The position numbers were made by a program, and so were the translations under genes. The notes under the pieces were generated by a model that did not search any database, was not told the origin of the DNA, and worked only from the letters and a program-made list of their open reading frames with translations. Shown here one piece after another: positions 54,174 to 62,975 of a stretch of 64,000 nt of DNA (positions are counted from its first letter, which is position 1; each line of letters starts with the position of its first letter). The stretch is taken from NCBI GenBank assembly GCA_965204525.1, contig OZ241994.1:5084001-5148000 (forward strand). The letters run 5' to 3'. Origin of the DNA: Bin5 sp965204525 (GTDB lineage Bacteria; Chloroflexota; Anaerolineae; Caldilineales; Caldilineaceae).

Positions 54174-54290
54174 GATTCGCAATCGGGAGCTCGGAAGAAC
54201 TGGGCTGAGAAATCTCCTTCTGCGTCCGAATGGCGCTCTGTGGAGATGACCGACACACCTGATCCAGGTAATGCTGGCGGAGGAATCTTA
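54174..54290 (+). promoter_or_regulatory. TPP riboswitch (THI element)
   Basis: The THI-box core is clear: GGGCTGAGA at about 54202, then after a variable P3 arm CACCTGATCCAGGTAATGCTGGCGGAGGAA (54257-54286 region). GATTC (54174-54178) and GAATC (54283-54287) can form P1. A terminator follows, so TPP is expected to shut off transcription of the five genes downstream. Confidence 0.93.
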
Positions 54291-54327
54291 GCGATAAGTA
54301 GAAGAACTGTACATTGCAAGCAACGCC

Positions 54328-54354
54328 AACCGCCTGTCAGGGCGGTTTTTTTGT
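54328..54354 (+). terminator. TPP riboswitch terminator
   Basis: AACCGCC (54328-54334) pairs with GGCGGTT (54341-54347), followed by an uninterrupted T-tract. It ends just before the AAGGAG ribosome site of the first gene. Confidence 0.85.
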
Positions 54355-54371
54355 TTGCGAAAGGAGACACG

Positions 54372-54671
54372 ATGTCCAACACGGTGATTGTCGATATTGA
54401 AGTGCTTCCCGGGACTGGCGGCGATGCCTACTCGGTCGTGGACGGCGCCATCGAGGTCATTCAGGCATCAGGCCTGAAATATGCAGTCGGCCCAATGGGG
54501 ACAACGATCGAGGGAGACCTTGATACCTGTTTGGAGGTGGCCAAAGCAGCTCATCGCGCCTGTTTTGTAGGCGACGTCGAGCGTGTCGTTACAATTGTTA
54601 AGATCGGCGAGTCCGCTGGAGGAACGACGATAGACGGGCTGGTCTCGAAGTTTCGAGAAGATGCCCCATGA
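54372..54671 (+). CDS. YkoF/MTH1187-type thiamine-binding protein
   Basis: A 99-residue single-domain protein of the thiamine-binding MTH1187/YkoF family (ferredoxin-like fold). It starts VDIEVLPGTGGDAYS and has VGPMGTTIEGDLD, the conserved ligand loop. Members bind thiamine or HMP and accompany transporters. ATG 54372 has AAGGAG 6 bp upstream. Its stop overlaps the permease ATG (ATGA). Confidence 0.85.
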   Translation: MSNTVIVDIEVLPGTGGDAYSVVDGAIEVIQASGLKYAVGPMGTTIEGDLDTCLEVAKAAHRACFVGDVERVVTIVKIGESAGGTTIDGLVSKFREDAP

Positions 54672-55432
54672 GGACCACCCGGCTCCTCGTTCCCGCAATC
54701 GTGCTGATCTTTCTAGCGGTTTGCTGGGAGTTAGCAGTACTTGCACTGGCCGTGCCACAGTGGATCTTGCCCGCGCCGTCGGCGATCTGGCAGGCATTCT
54801 GGGACACGCGTGCCCTGATGGGTACCCACGTGGGCCAGACTATGCTGGAAGTCGCCATTGGAATTGGAGTGGCCTTGATGACGGGCGTTGCCGTGGCTGC
54901 AGTTCTCGATTTCTCCCCCTTGCTGCGGAGGGCTGTCTATCCGCTGCTCGTTATATCGCAAACGGTGCCTATTCTTGCGCTTGCCCCCCTGTTGATCATC
55001 TGGTTTGGCTTTGGCATTGCGCCGAAAGTAATTGTTGTGACGCTGTTCTGCTTCTTTCCTATCGCAATCAATACAAGCGACGGGCTGACCTCGACCGAAC
55101 CGGAACTGATCGACCTTTTCCGTTCCATGGGGGCGACGCGGCCTCAGATCTGGATAAAGGTTCGGCTGCCAGCCGCGGCGCCATACTTCTACTCGGGCCT
55201 GAAGATCGCCGCCACTTATAGCGTAGCTGGCGCGGTCGTAGGAGAGTGGGTTGGCGCCAAACAGGGGCTGGGGATATTTCTGCTGCGATCGTCGGCGGCA
55301 TTCAAGACCGCTCAGGTCTTCTCAGCCATCGTCATTACTTCGCTCCTGAGCATTCTCCTGTTCCTGACGGTCTTTGCAATCGAGCGTGGAACGATGCCCT
55401 GGTACTTTGAGGAACGTAACGTCAGCAGCTAG
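54668..55432 (+). CDS. thiX: Thiamine-precursor ABC transporter permease
   Basis: A 254-residue BPD permease of the SsuC/TauC/ThiX type with six helices. The EAA loop is FRSMGATRPQIWIKVRLP. Starts by ATGA overlap with the thiamine-binding gene. Regulated by the TPP riboswitch, so assigned to HMP or formylaminopyrimidine import. Confidence 0.85.
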   Translation: MRTTRLLVPAIVLIFLAVCWELAVLALAVPQWILPAPSAIWQAFWDTRALMGTHVGQTMLEVAIGIGVALMTGVAVAAVLDFSPLLRRAVYPLLVISQTVPILALAPLLIIWFGFGIAPKVIVVTLFCFFPIAINTSDGLTSTEPELIDLFRSMGATRPQIWIKVRLPAAAPYFYSGLKIAATYSVAGAVVGEWVGAKQGLGIFLLRSSAAFKTAQVFSAIVITSLLSILLFLTVFAIERGTMPWYFEERNVSS

Positions 55433-55510
55433 TGTTCAGCTGCCGGTGGCCGGCAACATCCCGCCGCACACCACTGGCCTTTGCCAATTATTCATGATAA
55501 GGAGACGAAG

Positions 55511-56539
55511 ATGAGCAAACGAATGCGACATTCCGTCCTGTTGATTGCAGCGCTTATTGCGTTGATGCTGGTTGCAGCTTGCGTTCCCGTGGCGCCTGCC
55601 GCAACGAGTGAGGGTAACACCGGCTCACCGACAGACGTCACCCTTATGCTGGGATGGACGCCAAACACCAACTACACGGGAATCTACGTAGCCCGCGAAA
55701 AGGGCTGGTATGAGGAGGCCGGCCTGAACGTGGAAATCGTCCTTCCGGGCCAGTCGGACGTGCATAAGGTCGTGGGCACAGGTTCCGCCCATTTTGGGTT
55801 CAGCTACCAGGAGGGCACTACGTTTGCTCGCAACGAAGGTGTGCCGGTTGTGTCAGTTGCAGCCATCATCCAGCACAATACTTCGGGCTTCGCTTCGAGA
55901 AGCAGCGCCGGAAAGGAAATCCGTACGCCCACCGCTATGGCCGGCATGCGCTATGGCGCATTTGGTTCTCCTATCGAGTTTCCCACCATCGACCTCCTGA
56001 TGCAGTGTGAGGGTGGATCGGCAGAAGATATCGAGTTTATCGACATCGGTTGGGCAGACTTCCTCTCGGTTACGGAAGCGGATCAGGTCGACTTTGTCTG
56101 GATCTTCTACGGCTGGGGCGGCATCAACGCCGAACTCCAGGGCGTCGAACTGGATATTGTCATGCTTAAGGATTATCTGGACTGCATTCCTGACTACTAT
56201 ACGCCAATCCTGATTACCAGCGAGGCGATGATCCAGAATGATCCGGACACGGTACGGGCATTTGTCGAGGCATCAGCCCGCGGCTACGAATTCGCCGTCC
56301 AAAATCCGGCGGAAGCAGCAGACATACTGCTTGAGGCCAATCCGGATCTTGACGCCGAATTGGTGCGGACAAGCCAAGAATGGTTGTCCAAAGAGTATCA
56401 GGCTGATGCGTCGCAATGGGGCATTCAGACCGGAGAAATCTGGCAGGGATATGCCGAATTCCTGATCGAGAACGGTATCATAGAGTCGTTTGACGCCGAG
56501 AGCGCATACACAAACGAGTTCCTGCCTGAGCGAGAATGA
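55511..56539 (+). CDS. thiY: Thiamine-precursor binding lipoprotein (NMT1/THI5-like)
   Basis: A 342-residue binding protein with lipobox LVAAC (C24). The mature domain is NMT1/THI5-like: TLMLGWTPNTNYTGIYVAREKGW is the family start, and FGFSYQEGTT and GAFGSPIEF build the ligand pocket. Such proteins bind HMP or formylaminopyrimidine. ATG 55511 has an AAGGAGACGA site; a longer frame upstream is not needed. Its stop overlaps the ATPase start. Confidence 0.88.
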   Translation: MSKRMRHSVLLIAALIALMLVAACVPVAPAATSEGNTGSPTDVTLMLGWTPNTNYTGIYVAREKGWYEEAGLNVEIVLPGQSDVHKVVGTGSAHFGFSYQEGTTFARNEGVPVVSVAAIIQHNTSGFASRSSAGKEIRTPTAMAGMRYGAFGSPIEFPTIDLLMQCEGGSAEDIEFIDIGWADFLSVTEADQVDFVWIFYGWGGINAELQGVELDIVMLKDYLDCIPDYYTPILITSEAMIQNDPDTVRAFVEASARGYEFAVQNPAEAADILLEANPDLDAELVRTSQEWLSKEYQADASQWGIQTGEIWQGYAEFLIENGIIESFDAESAYTNEFLPERE

Positions 56540-57312
56540 CACTTCTGTCGGTCGACTCGCTCTCCAAGACGTTCGACAGTACATCCCGCAGGGGCTCAGG
56601 CGGCGGTGTCGAAGCTGTTGTCGACCTGACCTTCAAGGTCGAAGCAGGCGAGTTCCTGACCATCATCGGCCCCAGCGGCTGCGGGAAGTCCACTCTTCTG
56701 CGCCTGCTGGCCGGCCTCGTACAGCCGGACAGCGGCCAGATCAAACTGCAAGAGCAGCCCCTGCCGAACGCGTCCGACCGGCAGGGGCGCTTTGGCTACA
56801 TGCCCCAACGGGATACCCTGCTGCCTTGGCGCACGGTGCTCGAAAACGTAATCCTCGGAGTGGAACTGGCCGGAGGCAGCCTCGAAACGGCCCGTGAAGA
56901 GGCGCGTCAGCTGCTCCCGCTCTTTGGGCTGGACGGCTTCGAAAACAACTGGCCCAGCACACTCTCGGGCGGAATGAGGCAGCGGGCCGCGCTGCTACGC
57001 ACGTTCCTGGCCGGCTACGACATCCTTCTCCTCGATGAACCGTTCGGCGCACTCGACGCCCTCACCCGCCGCATGCTGCAGCAGTGGCTGCTGGGCGTTC
57101 GAAGGCGTTTCTCCAAGACGATCCTCTTCATCACCCACGACATCGACGAAGCGCTTCTGCTGGGAGATCGCATGCTCGTCTTCAGCCCCCGTCCCGGCCG
57201 CATCACCGCCGACCTGAAAATCGACTTGCCCCACCCGCGAGACGAGAATACAATCCTGGAACCGGATTTTCTCACACTGAAACGCAATGCGCTTGCACAC
57301 CTGAAACTCTGA
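56536..57312 (+). CDS. thiZ: Thiamine-precursor ABC transporter ATPase
   Basis: ABC ATPase of 258 residues of the SsuB/TauB/ThiZ type. Walker A is GPSGCGKST, signature LSGGMRQR, Walker B ILLLDEPFGALD, switch histidine in FITHDIDEA. ATGA overlap with the binding-protein gene. Completes the importer with the permease and binding lipoprotein. Confidence 0.88.
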   Translation: MTLLSVDSLSKTFDSTSRRGSGGGVEAVVDLTFKVEAGEFLTIIGPSGCGKSTLLRLLAGLVQPDSGQIKLQEQPLPNASDRQGRFGYMPQRDTLLPWRTVLENVILGVELAGGSLETAREEARQLLPLFGLDGFENNWPSTLSGGMRQRAALLRTFLAGYDILLLDEPFGALDALTRRMLQQWLLGVRRRFSKTILFITHDIDEALLLGDRMLVFSPRPGRITADLKIDLPHPRDENTILEPDFLTLKRNALAHLKL

Positions 57313-57330
57313 ACGTGGAGCAGCCAACCC

Positions 57331-58137
57331 GTGACTGACCGGCAGAGCGCAGACCACCTGAAGTCGAGAGGATACCTTGTAACTTCCTTCGCCGCCTTGG
57401 ACTGTTCCGAACTTCTGGAAGCGTTTCGAACTTTCATCCACAGAGTTCCAGGCTATCAACTCCGCTTTCTTCAAAAGCGATACGGGTATGCGTACGACGG
57501 CTTTTCCTTCTACGGCCAGACCGACAGCAGCCATCAGGCCGAGGACGACCTCATCAGCACCTTTGTCCTCTCCGAGTTCTACCCGGTGGACCGCTACCCC
57601 GAAGAGTTTCAGGGCTTTCTGAAGGGAAGTTGGAACGAGGTCGTGAAGACAGTGCGTTTGTTGGAAACCGCCCTGCTTACACAACTCGACATTCCCGGCT
57701 TGCAGGACTTCTACCACCGGAACGCGGGCCACATGGTCTCAAACAACTACTATCCGCCGCTGCAGCAGTTCACTTCTACCGCAGCCGGCAACACGCGGCT
57801 TTCCGCGCATCCCGATGCCTCTCTGTTCACTGTGTTCCCTTTCGGAGTCGACGAAGAGCTGGAGTTGCAGCTGGCTGGCGAGAGCGGGGAATCCGTGTGG
57901 CAATCAGTGGACGCTGCAGACAGGATCCTGGTCTACCCGGGCTACTTGATGGAGATGTGGACCCAAGGCGCGATCAAAGCGATGAATCACCGAGTGCGGC
58001 TGAGCGACAATAGGGCCGCAGAACGGTTCACCTTTTCCTTTTTCTCGCTGCCGTTTCCTCTGCGGGCGTTCGAGATGCCCGGGCGGGGCTTGATGACGAG
58101 CGAAGCCTACTTCGAGGCCTATGGGGCCCTATTCTGA
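57331..58137 (+). CDS. Fe(II)/2-oxoglutarate-dependent oxygenase (IPNS-like) in thiamine operon
   Basis: A 268-residue double-stranded beta-helix oxygenase of the isopenicillin-N-synthase-like group. The iron triad is H160 and D162 in SAHPDAS, and H220 in NHRVRLS; R232 (ERFTFSFF) is the likely 2-oxoglutarate anchor, in an RxT context. GTG 57331 follows the ATPase stop by 18 bp without its own promoter, so it is under the TPP riboswitch. No oxygenase is a standard part of thiamine import; a role in converting an imported oxidised or modified precursor is an inference. The neighbouring tenA-type hydrolases are absent here. Confidence 0.8.
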   Translation: MTDRQSADHLKSRGYLVTSFAALDCSELLEAFRTFIHRVPGYQLRFLQKRYGYAYDGFSFYGQTDSSHQAEDDLISTFVLSEFYPVDRYPEEFQGFLKGSWNEVVKTVRLLETALLTQLDIPGLQDFYHRNAGHMVSNNYYPPLQQFTSTAAGNTRLSAHPDASLFTVFPFGVDEELELQLAGESGESVWQSVDAADRILVYPGYLMEMWTQGAIKAMNHRVRLSDNRAAERFTFSFFSLPFPLRAFEMPGRGLMTSEAYFEAYGALF

Positions 58138-58166
58138 AATGTGGGCATCGAACGATCTCAGGGCTG

Positions 58167-59441
58167 TCAGCCACCCAGGAATAGCCTGATCGGCGCCTCC
58201 AACAGTTCTTTCACTCTCTTCAAGTAGAGGGCGCACTCAGCGCCGTCGGTCACCCGGTGGTCGGCGGAGATTGTGATCTGCATGACCGTACGCACAGCCA
58301 ACTGGCCCTCCTCAACGACCGCGGTCTCCCTGGCAGTTGCCACCGCCAGAATCGCGGCCTGTGGCGGGTTGATGATCGCGGCAAAGTGATCAGTGTCGTA
58401 ACCGCCCAGATTGCTGATCGTGAAGGTGCTGCCCGATACATCATCCGGCCTGGCCCTGCCCGCACGCGCCCTCTCGATCATGGCTCGATTCTCGCGGGCG
58501 ATGTCAGATATCGGACTGCGGTCTGTCTGCCGGGTGGTGACCGTCAGCACGCCCCCTTCTACCGCCACGGCCGCGCCTATATTAATGTCAGAATGAACAT
58601 CAATGCGGTCGTCGACATAGGACGCGTTCAGGTTGGGGAAATCGCGCAGCGCCAGGGCAGCGGCCTTCACCACGATGTCGTTGACCGTGACCTGCGCATC
58701 CGATGGAAATGCTTCATTGTACTGCCTTCTCAGTGCCAGTGCATCGTCCATCGTGACCGAACTGGTGATGTAAAAGTGAGGGATTGTCTGCTTGCTTTGG
58801 CTCATACGCCGCGCTATCGTCCGCCGCAGCGGCGAAGCGGCAGTCCCAACGGATGGAGGCCGGTCGCCGTCGTCTGGCGGGCGCTGGACGACCTCTTCGA
58901 TTGCGCCGGGACGGGCCTCGGCCAGATGATTTTCAACATCCCCGCGCAGAATCCGACCGCCGGGACCGCTGCCAGCAACCCGCCGCAGGTCCAGATTGTG
59001 CTCGCGGGCCATGCGCAGTGCGATCGGTGTCGCCAGTAAGCCATTGCCCGCAGGCGCTGCAGGCACGCGACTCGCCGATTCACTCTCTTGCGGCGCGGCC
59101 GGCAAAGGAGTGGATGGCGTCTTCGCTTCGGGTGGCTTAGGCGGTGGTGGGGCAGGCTCTTCGGCAGGAGATGGAGCAGGCGCCGGCGAGCTGGAGAGTT
59201 CGTCTTCTTCCCCAACCCGGGCGATTGGCGCGCCCGTCTCTGCGCTTTCCCCAGGCTGAATGAGGTGCTCCAGCAGGACGCCCGCAACAGGCGCCTCCAC
59301 CTCCAGCGTAACCTTGTCCGATTCGAATTCGGCGATCGGTTCGCCCGCCTGCACCGCGTCGCCCACGCCCTTCAACCAGACCGAAAGCTCACCTTCACCG
59401 GCCTCAAAACCCAGGTCGGGCATGGGGATTATCTCGGCCAC
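58167..59441 (-). CDS. aceF: Dihydrolipoamide acetyltransferase (E2)
   Basis: E2 of 424 residues: one lipoyl domain (about 1-80, lysine in ESDKVTLEV), Ala/Pro-rich linker, E1/E3-binding domain (about 125-165, ATPIALRMAREH), and the catalytic domain. The active-site histidine is in ADHRVTDGA. The GTG at 59441 has a GGGAGGGA site. Follows the E1 gene by 82 bp. No E3 (lipoamide dehydrogenase) gene is in the window. Confidence 0.92.
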   Translation of the reverse strand: MAEIIPMPDLGFEAGEGELSVWLKGVGDAVQAGEPIAEFESDKVTLEVEAPVAGVLLEHLIQPGESAETGAPIARVGEEDELSSSPAPAPSPAEEPAPPPPKPPEAKTPSTPLPAAPQESESASRVPAAPAGNGLLATPIALRMAREHNLDLRRVAGSGPGGRILRGDVENHLAEARPGAIEEVVQRPPDDGDRPPSVGTAASPLRRTIARRMSQSKQTIPHFYITSSVTMDDALALRRQYNEAFPSDAQVTVNDIVVKAAALALRDFPNLNASYVDDRIDVHSDINIGAAVAVEGGVLTVTTRQTDRSPISDIARENRAMIERARAGRARPDDVSGSTFTISNLGGYDTDHFAAIINPPQAAILAVATARETAVVEEGQLAVRTVMQITISADHRVTDGAECALYLKRVKELLEAPIRLFLGG

Positions 59442-59522
59442 GAATCCCTCCCATGAACGGCAACGGCTGCCGGCCGCTGACCGCCTCTCATTCAAAGATG
59501 CAGGCCTGACGGCACGTCGGTC

Positions 59523-61934
59523 CTACCCAAACTCGGTTCGATTCAGTCCCACCAGCGCCGCCTCGAAGATCGCCTGGCTGTCGATCCCGAAATGGCGGTA
59601 GAGATCAGCCGGCGTTCCCGACTGACCGAAATCGTCCACGCCCAGCGGAATCAGGTAGCTTCCAAAGAGGCTCCCCAACCAGGCCAGATTGTGGGACGCC
59701 CCGTCCTGCACAGTGACGATCGGGGCCTGGCGCTCATTTGGGGGAATCAGCCACGAAAGCAGCCGGCTCGGCTCTCTGCCCGGCCTGCGTCCCCACTGCG
59801 CCGCCCGCCAGTTCTCGTAGAGTCGGCGGGGACTGGTTATGTTGAGCACGTTGACCGCAATGCCTTCCCCCTGCAGCATCTCCGCCGCCTCCATCGCCTC
59901 CGCCAACATGATGCCGGTTGAGGCAATATGGACAAGCGAGCGGGAATCCGCTTCCGGCGTGGCCGTCTTCCAGTCCAGCAGCCGGTACCCCCCTTCGAGT
60001 ACCTGGCGCCGCAGTTCGGTCGCGCCGAGCCGCTCCATGGCGGGCTCAAGCAACGACTGATCGGTCGGCTTGGTAGAGAGACGCAGATAGGTCGCTCTGC
60101 CATCCACGTCGCGGCAGCACTGGCGCACCGCCTCCAACATGATCCAGACCAGCTCCTGCGCGAAGCAGGGCTCATAGCTGTTCAAGTTGGGCAGCTCCGC
60201 GCCGAGCGACGGGGTCACCGTTGACTGGTGCGCGCCGCCTTCCGGTGCAAGGCTGACGCCCGAGGGCGTGCCCACGATGATAAAACGGGAATCGGCGTAG
60301 AGGCCGTAGATAAACGAGTCCAGTCCCCGCAGCACAAAGGGATCGTAGACCGTGCCGATCGGGATCAACTGCTGGCCGTTCAGCTCAGCCGAGAGGCCCA
60401 GCATGGCCAGCATCATGAAGAGATTCATCTCCGAAATGCCCAGCTCGATGTGCTGTCCGTCGGGCCCATAGTGCCAGCTCAGCCCCCGATTCTCTTCCAG
60501 TTCGTAAATCTCCCTATCGGTCAAGGAAAAGACGCCCTGTTTGGCGATCCAGCCGGACAGGTTCGTAGACGTGGATACATCGGGCGAAGTGGTGACCAGC
60601 CGCGGCGCCAGCTTCGGATCGCGGCTCATGCTCACCAGGATCTGGCCAAACGACTGCTGCGTGCTGAGCATGCCATGCATACGGGCCGGCACACTTTCCG
60701 GAACGTCCTGCGCTGAAAGTCCCGCGGGCGGCTCTGTCGCGCCGTTCGCCTTTCGCGGGGCTGCGGGGACCTCTCCATTCGGGGCAGGGTAGAGCTGTTG
60801 GGCGATCTCTGTACAGAGTGCTCCCTCCTCCGAATCCGGGTCAAAAGCGGCCCATTCATCGTCGCCGGGGATCGACAGCTCCTCGGCCAGGGCCGACATC
60901 TCTTCAACGCTCAGCAACTTGGAATGGTTGTGGGGGTCGCCGGCGATTGGCAGCCGCCAGCCTTTTATCGTATAGGCGAATATCACCGTGGGCCGGTCTG
61001 CCGTGGCGTCGGCCTCTTCAAGGACGCCAATCATTTCGGAGAGGTCGTGGCCGCCCAGATTGCCGACGACGCCGGGCAGCTCCTCATTGCTTATCGGCGC
61101 CAGCAACTCCTCCAGGCGCGGGTCCTTGTGCCCGTTTACCGTCACAAAACGCTGGCGCAGCTCATCGCCCGGCAGCCGTACCAGCAACTGGTACTCCTCG
61201 TTGCTCATATCGTCGATGCGTTTGCGGACGAGCTCGCCATGCTCCTTTGCGAAGAGATTCTGCAGTCTGCGACCGTATTTCGCCTCCAACACCTGCCAGC
61301 CCCAACTGTCGAACATCGACTTCAGCGTCCCCGCGCGGATTCCGGGCACCACCCGGTCCAGGCTCTGCCGGTTCAGGTCCACGATCCAGATCGTGTTGGC
61401 CAGTTCGGCCATCCATTCATCGAAGACGGCTTCCCAGACATTGCCCTCGTCCAGCTCCGCGTCGCCGATGATGGCAATGAAGCGATTGGAAGTCACGTCG
61501 CCAAAGTGCATTTTGGCATAGTGGTGGGTCAGCGCTGCAAAGGCCGGCGCGACCGCCCCCAGTCCCACCGAACCGGTGGAGAAATCGACCGGGTCCGGGT
61601 CCTTGGTCCGGCTTGGATAGGCCTGCAGGCCGCCGAAGGCGCGCAGCGTAGTCAGATAGTCTCGGGGCAGCTGCCCGAGGAGATATTGAATGGCATGAAA
61701 GACCGGGGAAGCGTGGGGCTTGACCGACACCTTGTCCCCGTGCTTGAGCAGGTGAAAGTAGAGCGCGGTCATGATCGTCACCATGCTGGCCGACGAAGCC
61801 TGGTGCCCGCCAACTTTGACGCCGTCCCGCTGCGGACGAACACTGTTGGCCTCGTGCACGATCCGCATCGACAGCCACATGATGCGTTCCTGAATCCGGT
61901 GCAGCGTGTCCAGATACTCTGATGTCAGCTTCAT
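59523..61934 (-). CDS. aceE: Pyruvate dehydrogenase E1 (homodimeric type)
   Basis: AceE of 803 residues decarboxylating pyruvate with thiamine diphosphate. The ThDP motif is GDAELDEGNVWEA...DLNRQSLD, and HASPVFHAIQYL and KVGGHQASSAS are family boxes. It is the homodimeric (single-polypeptide) E1, not alpha/beta. The ATG at 61934 lacks a ribosome site but overlaps the stop of an upstream mini-frame that has one. An alternative GTG at 62000 has an AGGAAG site 9 bp upstream. Confidence 0.92.
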   Translation of the reverse strand: MKLTSEYLDTLHRIQERIMWLSMRIVHEANSVRPQRDGVKVGGHQASSASMVTIMTALYFHLLKHGDKVSVKPHASPVFHAIQYLLGQLPRDYLTTLRAFGGLQAYPSRTKDPDPVDFSTGSVGLGAVAPAFAALTHHYAKMHFGDVTSNRFIAIIGDAELDEGNVWEAVFDEWMAELANTIWIVDLNRQSLDRVVPGIRAGTLKSMFDSWGWQVLEAKYGRRLQNLFAKEHGELVRKRIDDMSNEEYQLLVRLPGDELRQRFVTVNGHKDPRLEELLAPISNEELPGVVGNLGGHDLSEMIGVLEEADATADRPTVIFAYTIKGWRLPIAGDPHNHSKLLSVEEMSALAEELSIPGDDEWAAFDPDSEEGALCTEIAQQLYPAPNGEVPAAPRKANGATEPPAGLSAQDVPESVPARMHGMLSTQQSFGQILVSMSRDPKLAPRLVTTSPDVSTSTNLSGWIAKQGVFSLTDREIYELEENRGLSWHYGPDGQHIELGISEMNLFMMLAMLGLSAELNGQQLIPIGTVYDPFVLRGLDSFIYGLYADSRFIIVGTPSGVSLAPEGGAHQSTVTPSLGAELPNLNSYEPCFAQELVWIMLEAVRQCCRDVDGRATYLRLSTKPTDQSLLEPAMERLGATELRRQVLEGGYRLLDWKTATPEADSRSLVHIASTGIMLAEAMEAAEMLQGEGIAVNVLNITSPRRLYENWRAAQWGRRPGREPSRLLSWLIPPNERQAPIVTVQDGASHNLAWLGSLFGSYLIPLGVDDFGQSGTPADLYRHFGIDSQAIFEAALVGLNRTEFG

Positions 61935-61966
61935 CGGCGCATTAAGCGTACTCCAACCGGCCTCAT
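61931..61966 (-). other. Possible mini-ORF coupling translation of aceE
   Basis: An 11-codon frame (MRPVGVRLMRR) from ATG 61966 with a GGAGGG site. Its TGA overlaps the aceE ATG (ATGA), which could allow ribosome re-initiation. It could also be chance. Confidence 0.3.
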
Positions 61967-62043
61967 CGTACCCTCCAGATGCGTGTCCGGTTGTGCACAC
62001 AGATGGTTACTTCCTGCCACTCGTCTCAGTACCCACTTCGAAG

Positions 62044-62049
62044 ATTATA
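62044..62049 (-). promoter_or_regulatory. Extended -10 promoter of aceE
   Basis: Minus strand TGT-TATAAT, a perfect -10 with TGn extension; no good -35 is visible. Predicted start near 62037. Confidence 0.5.
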
Positions 62050-62091
62050 ACATATCCGGGCCCGTCGCGATCGGCGATTCGTGTACGCCCG

Positions 62092-62775
62092 CTAGCTGCC
62101 TTCGATTGGGTTCTGCGGCTCATATCCGAGCACCCGGCGCCCGTGTTCCATGTCATAGAGCGGCCAGTCGCCGCCGGAAACGCCGAAAACCACCTCGTAC
62201 TCTACGTCCGGATGGATGACGGCGCGCTCGAAGACCCGCACCAGGTCGGCGTGGCTGAGATGATGCGGATGCTCCGCCTGCGGCCGGTCCGCCCGCACGT
62301 TGCCGATGCGAACCGATACGCACTCCAGACCGAACTGGCTGGCATACATGTAGCACAGATTCTCGCCGAAGACCTTGCTGATCGAGTAGTAGCTCTCCGG
62401 CCGGGGCGGCATGTCGATCGTGCGCGTGATACCCTCGGGATAGGGAGCCAGCAGCCCCGCGCGGCTCGCGAAGACCACTCGGCGCACATTGCTCTGCCGC
62501 GCCGCCTCGAACAGGTGATAGGTCCCGATGATGTTGCTGTTCAGGATCTCCTCCCACGGCGCCGATCCCAGCGGGTTGCCGGCCAGATGAACGACCGCCT
62601 CCATGCCCTGTGTCGCCCTGGCCACAGCCTCAAAATCGGTCAGTTCACCTACGACAACATCTTCAAGATCCGGAACCGGCACGCGGTCGAAAGCCCGCAA
62701 CGGGTAGCGGTCGCGCAGACCATTCACCAGGACGGCGCCGACCGCGCCGGCAGCGCCCGTAATCAGAATTCTCAT
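62092..62775 (-). CDS. NAD-dependent epimerase/dehydratase
   Basis: Extended SDR of 227 residues, short for the family (uronate dehydrogenase-like). The Rossmann GAAGAVG is at the N-terminus, catalytic serine region FASRAG, and YYSISK supplies tyrosine and lysine. ATG 62775 is preferred over a TTG one codon earlier. 10 bp after the cupin-like fragment; probably in one transcript with the PhyH gene. Confidence 0.82.
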   Translation of the reverse strand: MRILITGAAGAVGAVLVNGLRDRYPLRAFDRVPVPDLEDVVVGELTDFEAVARATQGMEAVVHLAGNPLGSAPWEEILNSNIIGTYHLFEAARQSNVRRVVFASRAGLLAPYPEGITRTIDMPPRPESYYSISKVFGENLCYMYASQFGLECVSVRIGNVRADRPQAEHPHHLSHADLVRVFERAVIHPDVEYEVVFGVSGGDWPLYDMEHGRRVLGYEPQNPIEGS

Positions 62776-62785
62776 CAACGGCTCC

Positions 62786-62935
62786 CTAGCGCGCGGCGAC
62801 GATCAAGTAAGTCAGCCACGATTCGTCTTTGTTGGATATGTGGTAGGACGTCTCCGGCAGCAGGCAACTCCAGACGAGCGCGCCGTCATGGCTGACAACC
62901 GGCTGCGCCTCTCGCCAGTTCACAACATTTGGCAT
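62786..62935 (-). pseudogene. 49-codon cupin-like N-terminal fragment
   Basis: A small frame with a strong GAGGAGGGAGAG ribosome site 6 bp before ATG 62935. It opens MPNVVNWREAQPVVSHDG, like the N-terminus of small single-domain cupins, but stops where the beta-barrel should begin. It could be a truncated cupin gene or a genuine short protein. It lies in the gap between the PhyH and epimerase genes and is co-directional. Confidence 0.45.
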
Positions 62936-62975
62936 GGTCCACTCTCCCTCCTCCGCGCCATGACCTATGGACCCA

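Noticed and set aside
54240..54371. Upstream extension of the thiamine-binding gene
   Set aside because: It would translate the TPP aptamer and terminator; ATG 54372 has a strong ribosome site and fits the family start.
60798..61922. 374-codon plus-strand frame opposite aceE
   Set aside because: Mirror of aceE codons; the aceE ThDP motif and family boxes are intact on the minus strand.
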